In this document: positions 18,028-26,895 of the stretch, one piece after another
Layout of the letters: each line of letters begins with the position of its first letter
Numbering within the stretch: position 1 is the stretch's first letter
Source: Bin75 sp963692935
GTDB lineage: Bacteria > Nitrospirota > Nitrospiria > Nitrospirales > UBA8639
Length of the DNA: 64,000 bases
NCBI GenBank assembly: GCA_963692935.1
Contig: OY843588.1
Coordinates: forward strand, 186,001-250,000
Reading direction: 5' to 3'
Made by a program: the position numbers and the translations under genes
Notes under the pieces: model-generated
What the model was told of the DNA's origin: nothing
The model's input: only the letters and a program-made list of their open reading frames with translations
The model's database searches: none

Positions 18028-19266
18028 ATGGCCAGAAAAGAGCATATTATCGTCGGGCTTGACATTGGAACGACCAAAATTTGCGCCATCGTGGCCGAGG
18101 TGACGCCTGAGAAAGGCGTTGACATCATCGGCGTGGGCTCGAGTCCGTCGAGAGGACTTCGCAAAGGGGTCATTATCAATATTGAAAGCACGGTTGGGGC
18201 TATTAAAGATGCCGTGGAAGAAGCCGAAGTGATGGCAGGTGTGCAGATTAACTCGGTCTACATTGGTATCGCCGGCGGGCATATTTCCAGTGAGACCGCC
18301 AGAGGCGTGGTCGCGCTCAAGCGTGATGAAGTCTTGCGAACCGATGTGCAGCGCGCCATTGATACGGCACGGTCGGCGGCCGTGGTGTCGTCTGATCGCC
18401 ATGTGTTTCATGTGCTGCCACGGGAATTTATCGTGGATCATCAGGAGGGCATTCGCGAACCGATCGGCATTTCCGGCTCGCGGTTGGAGGTGGAGGTGCA
18501 TATCGTGACCGGTGCGACGACCTCGGCGAAGAATCTCAAGAAATGCGTGAATCGGGCCGGGCTTGACGTGGTGGAGATTATCCTGCAGCCGCTGGCGTCC
18601 AGTGAAGCCGTGCTCACGGAAGAGGAAAAAGAGTTGGGCGTGGCCATGGTGGATCTTGGCGGGGGGACGTCGGATCTGGCCATTTTTTCTGAGGGCACGA
18701 TCTGTCACTCCGCCGTGTTGCCGGTGGGAGGGCAACACATTACGACCGATCTGCAAATTGGGTTACGGACATCGCTCGTGGATGCGGAATCCATCAAGAT
18801 TCAGCACGGCATGGCGCTCGTCAATATGGTGAAGGATACGGAGATGGTGGAAGTCCCGAGCGTTGGCGGCCGTCCGCCGCACATGGTCGGGAAACGGGAG
18901 ATTGCCGAGATTATCCAACCGCGTGTGGAGGAAATGTTTGAACTGGTCCTGCGGGAAATTCGTCGATCAGGCTATGAAGGCAAACTGGCCGCGGGGGTGG
19001 TCATCACTGGCGGCACGTCCATGCTCCCGGGGATGCCTGATGGAGCCGAACGCGTGCTGAATTTACCGGGGCGACGCGGCACGCCGGCTGGCGTGGTTGG
19101 CTTGCGGGACATTGTCAGCGGTCCAGGGTACTCCACGGGGGTCGGGCTTATTTTACACGCATATCGCATGGATCAGTCATTTGAGACCGTGGGCGCAGGA
19201 CGGAAAAACGGGAATGGAGTGGGGCTGTTGGGTTGGATGAAAAATCGCATCGTCAACTTTTTTTAG
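18028..19266 (+). CDS. ftsA: Cell division protein FtsA
   Basis: FtsA is the actin-like ATPase that anchors FtsZ filaments to the membrane. The 412-residue product has the phosphate-binding motif VGLDIGTTKICAIV near residue 9, the second phosphate loop VDLGGGTSDLAIF, and the adenosine motif VVITGGTSMLPG. The SHS2/1C subdomain (INSVYIGIAGGHISS) is present. The C-terminus, LLGWMKNRIVNFF, is the amphipathic membrane-targeting helix. It lies nine bases after ftsQ. Confidence 0.97.
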   Translation: MARKEHIIVGLDIGTTKICAIVAEVTPEKGVDIIGVGSSPSRGLRKGVIINIESTVGAIKDAVEEAEVMAGVQINSVYIGIAGGHISSETARGVVALKRDEVLRTDVQRAIDTARSAAVVSSDRHVFHVLPREFIVDHQEGIREPIGISGSRLEVEVHIVTGATTSAKNLKKCVNRAGLDVVEIILQPLASSEAVLTEEEKELGVAMVDLGGGTSDLAIFSEGTICHSAVLPVGGQHITTDLQIGLRTSLVDAESIKIQHGMALVNMVKDTEMVEVPSVGGRPPHMVGKREIAEIIQPRVEEMFELVLREIRRSGYEGKLAAGVVITGGTSMLPGMPDGAERVLNLPGRRGTPAGVVGLRDIVSGPGYSTGVGLILHAYRMDQSFETVGAGRKNGNGVGLLGWMKNRIVNFF

Positions 19267-19392
19267 GGGGTCGGTGCGGACACGGCCCGTCACGGTCACC
19301 ACTCACGTAAGAGGAAGGCCGGGGCCTGTCGCCACGGCCCGAGTGGGAACGCGGGTGAAGGGCTGTCTGATTGTATCGAAAGGAGGCATCAC

Positions 19393-20601
19393 ATGTTTGC
19401 ACTTCAGCAGGACGAAATTGCCCCGATTCGGATTAAGGTGATTGGAATCGGAGGCGCAGGATGCAACGCGGTTGAGACCATGATTGCCGCGAAACTCGCG
19501 GGCGTTGAGTTTGTGGTTGCGAATACGGATCTGCAATCGTTGGCGGTATCATCCGCCACGCACAGGATTCAGTTGGGTCCGGAGCGCACGAAAGGACTCG
19601 GAGCGGGGGCAAGACCCGAAATCGGCAAGGAGGCCGCGGTGGAAAGCGAAGGCGAACTCCGTGAGGCCCTGCAAGGTGTGGATATGGTGTTTGTCACCGC
19701 GGGCATGGGTGGCGGGACAGGGACAGGCGGCGCACCCGTTGTGGCGAGTCTGGCCAAAGAATGTGGCATCCTGACGGTGGGGGTGGTGACGAAACCCTTT
19801 CAGTATGAGGGGCGCCGTCGTATGGACTATGCCGAGGATGGCTTGCGCGAACTCCGACGACATGTGGATTCGTTGCTCATTGTCCCCAATCAGAAGCTGT
19901 TGAGCTTCGTCGAGAAGTCCACGCCCTTGTTGGAGGCGTTCAAAGTGGCCGATGATATTCTGCGGCAGGCCATTAAAGGCATTAGCGATGTCATCACCAC
20001 GTCGGGCCTGGTGAACGTGGATTTTGCCGATGTGCGAACGATTATGTGTTACACGGGGAGAGCGGTGATGGGCATGGGCATGGCCAGGGGGGCCAATCGT
20101 GCCAGGGACGCGGCCCAGCAGGCGATGGCCAGTCCGCTTCTGGAAGAGGGGAGCATCGCAGGGGGCAAGGGGCTGTTACTGAATATCACCGGCGGGCCGA
20201 ATCTGACGTTACATGAAGTCGACGAGGCGTCAACCATTGCGGAAGAGGCCGCGGACGATCAGGCCAACATTATCGTCGGACAGGTGATTGACCCGGCTTT
20301 GACGGACGAGGTGATTGTGACCGTGATTGCCACCGGGTTTGAACAACAACCGGAGCCGGCATCAATGTTGCAGTCGCAGATGAAGGCGAAGGCGAAGTTG
20401 AAGCCGTTCGGTGCTCTGGTGGGTCAGGATCGTCCCGGGGGTGCTACGCCCCGGCCCCCTCAGCCGGTTCTGGCCGCGGCCGATCTGGATCGCCCGGCAT
20501 TTCTACGGCAAAGGGAATCGAATGGTACCGTCAACCACGGGAATGTGTTGGTGGATTCGGATTGGGATGTTCCCACGTTTTTGCGACGGAAAGGGCAATA
20601 A
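19393..20601 (+). CDS. ftsZ: Cell division GTPase FtsZ with two C-terminal peptides
   Basis: FtsZ is the tubulin-like GTPase that forms the Z ring. The 402-residue product has the N-terminal VIGIGGAGCNAVE loop, the tubulin signature GGGTGTGGAPV, and the T7 synergy loop (NVDFADVRTIM). An excellent ribosome-binding site, AAAGGAGG, lies eight bases upstream. The tail is unusual: residues 364-376 (DLDRPAFLRQRES) and 390-402 (DWDVPTFLRRKGQ) both match the conserved C-terminal peptide that binds FtsA and other partners. Most FtsZ proteins carry one. A 126-base gap separates it from ftsA, so it may also be transcribed separately. Confidence 0.97.
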   Translation: MFALQQDEIAPIRIKVIGIGGAGCNAVETMIAAKLAGVEFVVANTDLQSLAVSSATHRIQLGPERTKGLGAGARPEIGKEAAVESEGELREALQGVDMVFVTAGMGGGTGTGGAPVVASLAKECGILTVGVVTKPFQYEGRRRMDYAEDGLRELRRHVDSLLIVPNQKLLSFVEKSTPLLEAFKVADDILRQAIKGISDVITTSGLVNVDFADVRTIMCYTGRAVMGMGMARGANRARDAAQQAMASPLLEEGSIAGGKGLLLNITGGPNLTLHEVDEASTIAEEAADDQANIIVGQVIDPALTDEVIVTVIATGFEQQPEPASMLQSQMKAKAKLKPFGALVGQDRPGGATPRPPQPVLAAADLDRPAFLRQRESNGTVNHGNVLVDSDWDVPTFLRRKGQ

Positions 20602-20610
20602 CGGGTTGCT

Positions 20611-21396
20611 GTGCAGGACAAGGCCCCGGGAGAGGGGGGTGTGCGACAATCCGGTGTGGCGTATTCCATGAAGACGATGTGCTCGCTCACGAGTGCGTCC
20701 TTTGGAGAGTGCACCCGACACATGGTGCATTTCTTCGGGACGCGACATGGGCCACAATACGGGGGCGGGCGGGAGATGCGGGGGACGGTGCAGACCGCGG
20801 AACCCGATTACCCCGTGGTCGTTTCTGTTCGACAGGTCCATGGCACGAACGTCCTGGTCATTGATCGCCCGCTGACGGTGGGCGAACAGTTCCGTGAGGG
20901 CTGGGATGCCATTATTACCAATCAAGCCGGGATGTTAGTCACCATTCGAACCGCGGACTGTGTGCCGGTGCTGGTTGCGGATGTCGCGCGCGGGCTGGTC
21001 GGTGCGGTGCATGCCGGCTGGCGGGGGGCGGTGCAGGGCATTGTGGCGAAGAGCATCCGGGCCATGGTGGAACGGTTTGGAGCCGATCTCGACTCGCTTC
21101 ATATGGCGATGGGGCCGTCAGTCGGGCCGTGTTGTTATGAGGTTGATACGCCGGTGCTGGCACGGCTGCCGACGGATTTGCCTGATGCCTCGACGATCCT
21201 CACGCTCACCGGTCCCCGGACCGGCCAGTTGGATTTGAAGGCCCTGATTCGGGGGCAAGCCCTGTCTCTCGGTATCGCCGAAGACCGGATTCACCGCGTG
21301 GACCTGTGCACCATGTGCCGGGCGGATCTGTTATTCTCCTATCGGCGGGACGGGAACGTGCACGGGACTATGGTCAATGGCATTATGATGACCTAG
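20611..21396 (+). CDS. pgeF: PgeF/YfiH family peptidoglycan editing or purine nucleoside enzyme
   Basis: This 261-residue protein belongs to the YfiH/PgeF (laccase-like, Pfam Cu-oxidase_4) family. Members have been shown to remove misincorporated amino acids from UDP-MurNAc precursors, or to act as purine nucleoside hydrolases/phosphorylases. The zinc-site residues are in place: H of VRQVHGTNV, C of ADCVPVLVAD, and H of GAVHAGWRGAVQGI. The start is uncertain: GTG at 20611 is nine bases after ftsZ, and ATG at 20668 would shorten the protein by 19 residues. Its place directly after ftsZ, common in many phyla, suggests a cell-wall quality-control role. Confidence 0.9.
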   Translation: MQDKAPGEGGVRQSGVAYSMKTMCSLTSASFGECTRHMVHFFGTRHGPQYGGGREMRGTVQTAEPDYPVVVSVRQVHGTNVLVIDRPLTVGEQFREGWDAIITNQAGMLVTIRTADCVPVLVADVARGLVGAVHAGWRGAVQGIVAKSIRAMVERFGADLDSLHMAMGPSVGPCCYEVDTPVLARLPTDLPDASTILTLTGPRTGQLDLKALIRGQALSLGIAEDRIHRVDLCTMCRADLLFSYRRDGNVHGTMVNGIMMT

Positions 21397-21432
21397 GGAC
21401 ATGGCCGGATATTCTGTTGCCGGAGAGGAACC

Positions 21433-22164
21433 GTGACCAGGGAGCAGTGGTTGGGTGATGTTCCGACGAAGATCCGGATGATGCTGGATCGCCTCTGCCG
21501 CGCGGCCGAACGCGTGGGGCGGGATCCGCGTCGTGTGCGTCTGGTGGCGGCGACCAAAGGCGTTGAGGCTTCCCGGGTGCTCGATGCGATCCACGCGGGA
21601 CTGACCATGTGCGGGGAAAACCGGTGGCAGGAAGCCCAGGCCAAAATGGACGCGGTGGGTCATCATGCGGGGGTGGATTGGCATTTTATCGGTCGGCTCC
21701 AGCGACGAAAACTCAGGTGGCTGGTGGGGCGGTTCGGCTTAATTCATTCCGTGGAATCATTCGAACAGGCCGAGGAGATTCAGCGTCGCGCGCAGGAACA
21801 CGACATGACCCAGGCCATTCTGCTCGAAGTGAACGTCGGTGGGGAAAACTCCAAAGGCGGGTTCCGACCCGATGAGTGTCCGGAAGTCGCGCGGGTGATG
21901 GAGTCATTCTCGCATGTTGCCGTGCGGGGGCTTATGACGCTTCCGCCCTGGCATCCGGATCCTGAACACATGCGGCCGTATTTTCAGCGGCTCAAGCATC
22001 TGGCAGACCGCATTGCGACGATGCCGCTGCAACGGGTTCGCATGGACGAGCTTTCCATGGGGATGTCGCATGATTGTGAAATCGCGGTGGAGGAAGGCGC
22101 GACGCTGGTGCGGGTCGGAACCGCGATTTTTGGCGCGCGTCCGCAGCCTCCGATTGCCGGGTAA
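21433..22164 (+). CDS. yggS: YggS/PROSC family pyridoxal phosphate homeostasis protein
   Basis: This 243-residue single-domain TIM-barrel protein binds pyridoxal 5'-phosphate and helps keep PLP and amino-acid pools balanced; it is not known to have its own catalytic activity. The PLP lysine lies in VAATKGVEA, close to residue 37. The family blocks HFIGRLQRRK, LLEVNVGGENSKGGF, RGLMTLPP, and SMGMSHDCEIAVEEGATLVRVGTAIFG are all present. It is followed by yggT, the standard yggS-yggT pairing downstream of ftsZ. Confidence 0.93.
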   Translation: MTREQWLGDVPTKIRMMLDRLCRAAERVGRDPRRVRLVAATKGVEASRVLDAIHAGLTMCGENRWQEAQAKMDAVGHHAGVDWHFIGRLQRRKLRWLVGRFGLIHSVESFEQAEEIQRRAQEHDMTQAILLEVNVGGENSKGGFRPDECPEVARVMESFSHVAVRGLMTLPPWHPDPEHMRPYFQRLKHLADRIATMPLQRVRMDELSMGMSHDCEIAVEEGATLVRVGTAIFGARPQPPIAG

Positions 22165-22286
22165 GCCATCACCGGTCAACACCAGCACAGGCCGTCGCCG
22201 ATGAACCGGGAACGCAGAGAGTGTCCGGGGGAACGGAATGGAAAACGGAAGGCATCCGCGCGCATGAGTCACGAGTTGAGGTCGCC

Positions 22287-22586
22287 ATGTTTGTAGTGGG
22301 AAATCTTCTGCTGGGCCTGGCCTTTGTCCTGGATACGATGCTGTTCGTGTATATGTGGCTCATGATGATCCGGGTTCTGATTTCGTGGGTCAATCCTGAC
22401 CCGTGGAATCCGATCGTGCAGTTTCTTGCCAGGGTGACGGATCCGGTGCTGCTCGTGATTCGACGGCGCGTGGGGACGTTGCAGGGCGGCGTTGACATCT
22501 CTCCTTTCCTGGCCATTCTGCTGATTGTGTTTTTGCGGTATGCCGTGGTGGAGACCATTCATGACCTGGGCATGAGGTTACAGTGA
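22287..22586 (+). CDS. yggT: YggT family integral membrane protein
   Basis: This is a 99-residue membrane protein with two hydrophobic segments (about residues 1-30 and 70-92), separated by the conserved SWVNPDPWNPIVQFLARVTDPVL block typical of YggT. The family has been linked to osmotic or cation shock tolerance and, by gene neighbourhood, to division; its biochemical role is not established. I place the start at the ATG at 22287, with GAGG five bases upstream. A GTG at 22221 is in frame but would add a polar N-terminus absent from the family. Confidence 0.88.
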   Translation: MFVVGNLLLGLAFVLDTMLFVYMWLMMIRVLISWVNPDPWNPIVQFLARVTDPVLLVIRRRVGTLQGGVDISPFLAILLIVFLRYAVVETIHDLGMRLQ

Positions 22587-22673
22587 CCGCGGGATGTGGG
22601 GCGTCGGTGTGCTCCGCCGCGTGGGTGACGCCAACCCGGTAGCGGGAGACTTCCGCTGCTCTCTGAGGTCCCG

Positions 22674-23798
22674 ATGGGTTCCATTCTCCGGGCATTCCAA
22701 CACGCCGTTCAGGACAAGGTCTTTCCAGGTGCTGTGGTGCTGGTGCGCTGTCGTGGGACCATCGTGGTGCATGAAGCTGTGGGTACACGAGGGGATCCGC
22801 CCCACGACCAACCCGTCCATCAGGACTCGGTCTACGACCTGGCGTCGTTGACCAAACCCCTGGCGACAGCCACTGCGGTGCTGTGTCTGGTGCAGGACGG
22901 GCGATTGCAGGTGGATCAGTCTGTGCAACACTGGGTGGAAGAGCTACGGGGAAGCCCGTTTGCTACCGTCACGATTCGGCACTTGCTTTCCCACAGCGCG
23001 GGACTGCCGGCCTGGAGACCGTATTACACATGGTTGTCTCCCTCGGGTGTGCCGCCGCGTGATGAAGAGGAACGTCGTCACCGCGTGCACGTGTTGTTAC
23101 AGGCCATTGCGCGCGAAACGGTCGTCTACCGGCCCGGGAGTCGCAGCCTGTACAGTGACGTGGGGTTTCTGGTGCTTGGCGCGATTGTTGAACGGTGTGC
23201 GGGGATGTCACTGGCTACCTATTGCAGACGGAAGATTTATGAGCCGTTAGACGTGTCGTCCCTGGGGTTCCCCTGTTGTGACGATGCGGACATGGCATGG
23301 GTGGCGGGGTCGGTGGTGCCCACGGAATGGGATACCTGGAGGAGCCGTCTGCTGTGTGGGGATGTGCATGATGAAAATGCCGCAGCACTGGGAGGCATTG
23401 CCGGCCATGCCGGGTTATTTGGGACGGCCCATGCCGTGAGCCGGCTGTCAACCGTCTGGCTCCAAGCGGTTCACGGCCGGGCCGGATTGTTGAATGCCGA
23501 TCTTGCTCAACAGTTCACCCAACGCCAGCACGGGATTCCCCTGTCCAGTTGGGGATTGGGGTGGGATACTCCGTCGCCCCCTTCCTTGTCGGGTACGCGG
23601 TTGTCCTCGCAAGCCTTTGGACATGTGGGATTTACCGGCACCTCGCTCTGGATTGATCCATCATGCGATCTGGAGGTGATCATTCTGTCCAATCGCGTGC
23701 ATCCCACCCGGACGAACAAAGCCATTGCGGCATTTCGTCCGCGAATCCATGACGTGATCTACCGGGAATGTGTCAGGCGGGAATCTGTCGGGGGGTGA
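22674..23798 (+). CDS. Beta-lactamase-fold serine hydrolase
   Basis: This 374-residue protein belongs to the beta-lactamase class C/esterase superfamily (Pfam Beta-lactamase). The nucleophile motif is S58-L-T-K61 in VYDLASLTKP. A tyrosine motif YSD follows in GSRSLYSDVGFL, and the GFTGTS segment near residue 323 supplies the third active-site element. HLLSHSAGLP is also standard. No signal peptide is seen, so the enzyme may be cytosolic, unlike true beta-lactamases. Its position after the division genes suggests a peptidoglycan-fragment or D-amino-acid peptide hydrolase, but esterase activity is equally possible. Confidence 0.85.
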   Translation: MGSILRAFQHAVQDKVFPGAVVLVRCRGTIVVHEAVGTRGDPPHDQPVHQDSVYDLASLTKPLATATAVLCLVQDGRLQVDQSVQHWVEELRGSPFATVTIRHLLSHSAGLPAWRPYYTWLSPSGVPPRDEEERRHRVHVLLQAIARETVVYRPGSRSLYSDVGFLVLGAIVERCAGMSLATYCRRKIYEPLDVSSLGFPCCDDADMAWVAGSVVPTEWDTWRSRLLCGDVHDENAAALGGIAGHAGLFGTAHAVSRLSTVWLQAVHGRAGLLNADLAQQFTQRQHGIPLSSWGLGWDTPSPPSLSGTRLSSQAFGHVGFTGTSLWIDPSCDLEVIILSNRVHPTRTNKAIAAFRPRIHDVIYRECVRRESVGG

Positions 23799-23845
23799 TG
23801 TGCGGGAAGGCGCGGGCGGCGTGCCATGTTGCTGTCGGAAGCCGG

Positions 23846-24160
23846 TCAGTCGGGATATTCAACCCAGGATTCTTTTTCCGCGAGATAGGCCTGACCTTTG
23901 AAATTCAACCGCGTTCGCATGCGCGTGAAGCCCAATGGTTGCAGTTTGCCCACAATGTCCCTGATGGCTCCGCCCACCGTTTGGTGAATCCCGCTTTCCG
24001 TGACCAGTGCTTCATAGAGCATGCTGGCCACATAGCCCCGCTTCACATGCTTGACCGGCACGATGCGGTTGAAATAGCGATCGCTGGGGTCGGTGCCCTC
24101 CAACTGGTGCTTCTCCACCACCGCGTCACGGAAGCGAAATGACAATGGCAATGTGCTCAT
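23846..24160 (-). CDS. Conserved hypothetical protein, 104 residues
   Basis: I do not recognise this protein's function. It is 104 residues, soluble, with no membrane segment or signal peptide, and rich in charged residues (SFRFRDAVVEKHQLEG, RIVPVKHVKRGYVASMLYEAL). Codon use resembles the housekeeping genes rather than the adjacent Hxs island, so it is probably native. It has its own promoter-like sequence about 40 bases upstream and follows a terminator, which makes it a separate unit from the Hxs operon. The well-mixed, protein-like composition supports real coding. Confidence 0.65.
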   Translation of the reverse strand: MSTLPLSFRFRDAVVEKHQLEGTDPSDRYFNRIVPVKHVKRGYVASMLYEALVTESGIHQTVGGAIRDIVGKLQPLGFTRMRTRLNFKGQAYLAEKESWVEYPD

Positions 24161-24200
24161 GGGGATTCATCCATGCTGACATATATGAAGTGCGAAGGCG

Positions 24201-24229
24201 ATTATAGAAAGCTCCCCGAAGCCCTGCAA
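24201..24229 (-). promoter_or_regulatory. Sigma70-type promoter for the 104-residue hypothetical gene
   Basis: On the minus strand, TTGCAG (24229-24224) and a perfect TATAAT (24206-24201) are separated by 17 bases. Transcription would start near 24194, about 34 bases before the ATG of the gene at 24160. The -35 box matches consensus in three of six positions. Confidence 0.55.
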
Positions 24230-24236
24230 CTCATGG

Positions 24237-24266
24237 AAAAAAATTAGGGGTTGCTCGAAGTAACCC
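24237..24266 (-). terminator. Rho-independent terminator of the Hxs operon
   Basis: Just after the hxsC stop codon, an 8-bp stem (one G-T pair) closes a three-base loop at 24248-24266. On the minus strand it is followed by CCTAA and a run of seven T (24243-24237). This is a standard intrinsic terminator and marks the end of the hxsADBC transcript. Confidence 0.75.
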
Positions 24267-24269
24267 ACA

Positions 24270-25427
24270 TCAAAGAGGGGAAATATAGTTGCTTGGTTTT
24301 GCTAACTGGGATGAGAAAAAGCCACCACATTCTTCGATTTTCGTGCATTTGGAACACACTGGTAAATACTCATTTTTCCAATCGGAAATCGATTTTCGTG
24401 CATAAGGCCACACGACTTTATCAATAACACACAACTGATGGTTATAAATCGATACCGGCCCGCCCGCCCGATCCAAATATTTTGTTGCTTCAGTCAGCTC
24501 TTCACGATAGGTCATAGGGTCAATCCAAAGGGTGTCCATATTAGCTTTGGTGAAACCGGTGAGTTCCAAACCCATCAATGCCACATGATCAACAAAGGCG
24601 AGATTTCGTAGGATAAACTCAGCCAATCGAGGAAGTCGTGCGTAAGTTTGCCTGTGCACCACTACTCGAATTTCCACTGGCTGGCGATATTTCTTCAGAT
24701 TCAATATGCCCCGTATTGTTTCATCAAAAGCATTGTTTGCTTGCACAATGTAGTCATGTATATGTGCAACATCCGAATAAACTGGAATGCCAACTATCAT
24801 ATCGGGATGATTGATTGCTGCATAGGCCCTTGTAAAGTTGCTGTCTGCAAATCGTCTACCATTACTCAAGATGTGGACAGCCGTGTCAGGGAGATACTGT
24901 TTGCACATTTCCAATATGCGTAAGAAGCGATCACCTAACAGTGTAGGCTCACCACCAGTGAATCCGATCGCTCGGGTACTTTTATCGATTAACGGAATTG
25001 TGTTCGTGATTTCTTCAACAATCCAGTCATCTGAGATGTCCCGTGGTGGTTGAGAACACATCAAACAAAAGTTGTCACATCGTTCTGTTACCAAGAAACT
25101 GTTCGAGAGAGAAGAAGCGCGAAATAGAACCCGTAGAGTTTTTTTTGTTGGATCAAGCCTAATGATATCCCCAGCCGAGAGGTATTCATACTCACGGTCC
25201 AAGTGAACAACTCGTTTGGTCCGACGGGCTATCTCAAGACTATGACGTTTATCGAAAGCACAATACAACGAATAGCCCTCGGGAATTTCATCTGAGTTTG
25301 CTATGTACCCGGACTTCTTTTTGATTGGGAGAGGCAATCTCTTGTCTTCATACAACTTTATGATGAAAGGATCTTCATTCACCTTGAAATTGTACAAATC
25401 AAGGTTATGAGCAGAGAGTGATAGCAT
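24270..25427 (-). CDS. hxsC: His-Xaa-Ser system radical SAM maturase HxsC
   Basis: This 385-residue protein is one of the two radical S-adenosylmethionine enzymes of the Hxs peptide-modification system. The cluster-binding motif C117-DNF-C121-LM-C124 is clear, followed by the family glycine-rich stretch GFTGGEPTLLG. Extra cysteines near the C-terminus (C358, C361, C367, in CSKCTKIEEC) could hold an auxiliary iron-sulfur cluster. About 110 residues before the radical SAM domain form an N-terminal module of unknown role. I place the start at 25427, one base after the hxsB stop; a longer frame overlapping hxsB lacks support. Family identity comes from the operon context plus motif layout. The modification it makes is not established. 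Confidence 0.87.
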   Translation of the reverse strand: MLSLSAHNLDLYNFKVNEDPFIIKLYEDKRLPLPIKKKSGYIANSDEIPEGYSLYCAFDKRHSLEIARRTKRVVHLDREYEYLSAGDIIRLDPTKKTLRVLFRASSLSNSFLVTERCDNFCLMCSQPPRDISDDWIVEEITNTIPLIDKSTRAIGFTGGEPTLLGDRFLRILEMCKQYLPDTAVHILSNGRRFADSNFTRAYAAINHPDMIVGIPVYSDVAHIHDYIVQANNAFDETIRGILNLKKYRQPVEIRVVVHRQTYARLPRLAEFILRNLAFVDHVALMGLELTGFTKANMDTLWIDPMTYREELTEATKYLDRAGGPVSIYNHQLCVIDKVVWPYARKSISDWKNEYLPVCSKCTKIEECGGFFSSQLAKPSNYISPL

Positions 25428-25428
25428 G

Positions 25429-26895
25429 TCAGTGACGTATCCAGGAAGACAATACCTCTTTGACCTTGCTGTCGCTTTCCATCCATTGGACCAGATGCTT
25501 GAATATGGACATGTTTCGCTGGCAAAAACCTGAAGAGGACTTGTTACCAACATAGTCTCCTTGCGTAGCATGGTGATACACGGGGTCTGCACCGCAATAG
25601 GGTTCAAAGGCACAGTCAGCACACATGGGAACGCTCTTTGTGTAACTTGCTTTCAGTGGTTCTAACAGTGCTTCCGAAGTGAAAATTTCTTCATAGCTAT
25701 CTGTTAGCACATTGCCGAGTAGGAACGTATCATCATTCATTTCCGCAAGCATTCTCCCTTCATCCGAGGCATAAACTTTGCCATCATAATTGTAAAGCAC
25801 ACCACCGATGCCTATTCCAGCAGGGCTCATCAAATCAATATAGCTGGTGGCATAAGGAGAGAGCATTTTGGTTAGTATTGTAGCTGCATATTGTTCCACA
25901 AAACGGTACCCATCGAGGTTGATCTGGACAATGTACTCCAAGCCTTTAAAATAAAACTGCAACCATTCTTGATGCCCGTAAGACTTGAAGGATTTCGTTT
26001 TAAGCGCGAATCCATAGGGGGATATAGGTCTTAGAAAAATTTCACGGAAGCCTTGAGCAATATACTCGTCAATGATTTGGACCGGATAATTTAGGCATGC
26101 CTGGGTCGTTGTCATAAGTGCGCCAACCCGATCTGGGCCTAGGAACGTCCGGGAAAGCTGAATACCTTCAATGGTCTTTTGATAACTATTTCCCCCTGGC
26201 CGAGGACGATTTTGATTGTGCAACCACTCTGGTCCATCCAATGACGTTGAAATTAACACATCATGCGCTTTGCAAAATTCCAAATGTTGCTTGGTAATCA
26301 ACGCCAAGTTGGTAGCAATGACAAATTGCAAATTTCTATGTTCTGTGACATTCAATCGCTCAGCTTCTTCAACTACATGGACGATCCGTTCAAAATTGAG
26401 GAGTGGTTCGCCACCCTGAAATTCGATCTTGATATGAGGAGAAGGAGATCGAAATGCCAACTTGCAGGCTTTTTCTGCTACCGCCTGAGACATATCGTAT
26501 TCAGATCTTGAGGCATCATCATTTGCTCGTGAAACTTGGCAGTAGGAACAAGAGTGCTCACAGCGTAGGCTGACAACGAACATGTGGAGACCAGTAAAAT
26601 CAGATAAGCTACTCAGCTTTGTCCGTTGCTTCAATGTAAGCAGATCAACAGCAACCGTGCTTGCACTGTCGTAAAGAAAATGCTTGGCTTTTAGATCGTT
26701 ATATAACGTGCTAGTACTATCCAACTTATGCTTGACTAGAGCATCAAGTTGGTCGCGTTGCAAGATCAAGTGTTCGCCAACCAGATTCGTAGCGATATAC
26801 TGACCATTGTCCAAGGGTAAAAAATTGAACGGAAACAGTTTATAGCCACCGATGAGGAAGCTTGTGTAATAGGCGAGATCCTTGAACTTAGTCAT
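25429..26895 (-). CDS. hxsB: His-Xaa-Ser system radical SAM maturase HxsB
   Basis: This 488-residue protein is the second radical SAM enzyme of the Hxs system and resembles SPASM-domain peptide maturases. The radical SAM motif is C112-EHS-C116-SY-C119, followed by EFQGGEPLLNF and STSLDGPEWLHN. The C-terminal SPASM-like region carries C425, C428, C434 and C458 (CADCAFEPYCGAD), expected to bind auxiliary iron-sulfur clusters. I start it at the ATG at 26895, which overlaps the hxsD stop; a start 63 bases upstream lies inside hxsD. Translation is probably coupled to hxsD and hxsC. AT-rich codon use sets it apart from the flanking housekeeping genes. Confidence 0.9.
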   Translation of the reverse strand: MTKFKDLAYYTSFLIGGYKLFPFNFLPLDNGQYIATNLVGEHLILQRDQLDALVKHKLDSTSTLYNDLKAKHFLYDSASTVAVDLLTLKQRTKLSSLSDFTGLHMFVVSLRCEHSCSYCQVSRANDDASRSEYDMSQAVAEKACKLAFRSPSPHIKIEFQGGEPLLNFERIVHVVEEAERLNVTEHRNLQFVIATNLALITKQHLEFCKAHDVLISTSLDGPEWLHNQNRPRPGGNSYQKTIEGIQLSRTFLGPDRVGALMTTTQACLNYPVQIIDEYIAQGFREIFLRPISPYGFALKTKSFKSYGHQEWLQFYFKGLEYIVQINLDGYRFVEQYAATILTKMLSPYATSYIDLMSPAGIGIGGVLYNYDGKVYASDEGRMLAEMNDDTFLLGNVLTDSYEEIFTSEALLEPLKASYTKSVPMCADCAFEPYCGADPVYHHATQGDYVGNKSSSGFCQRNMSIFKHLVQWMESDSKVKEVLSSWIRH

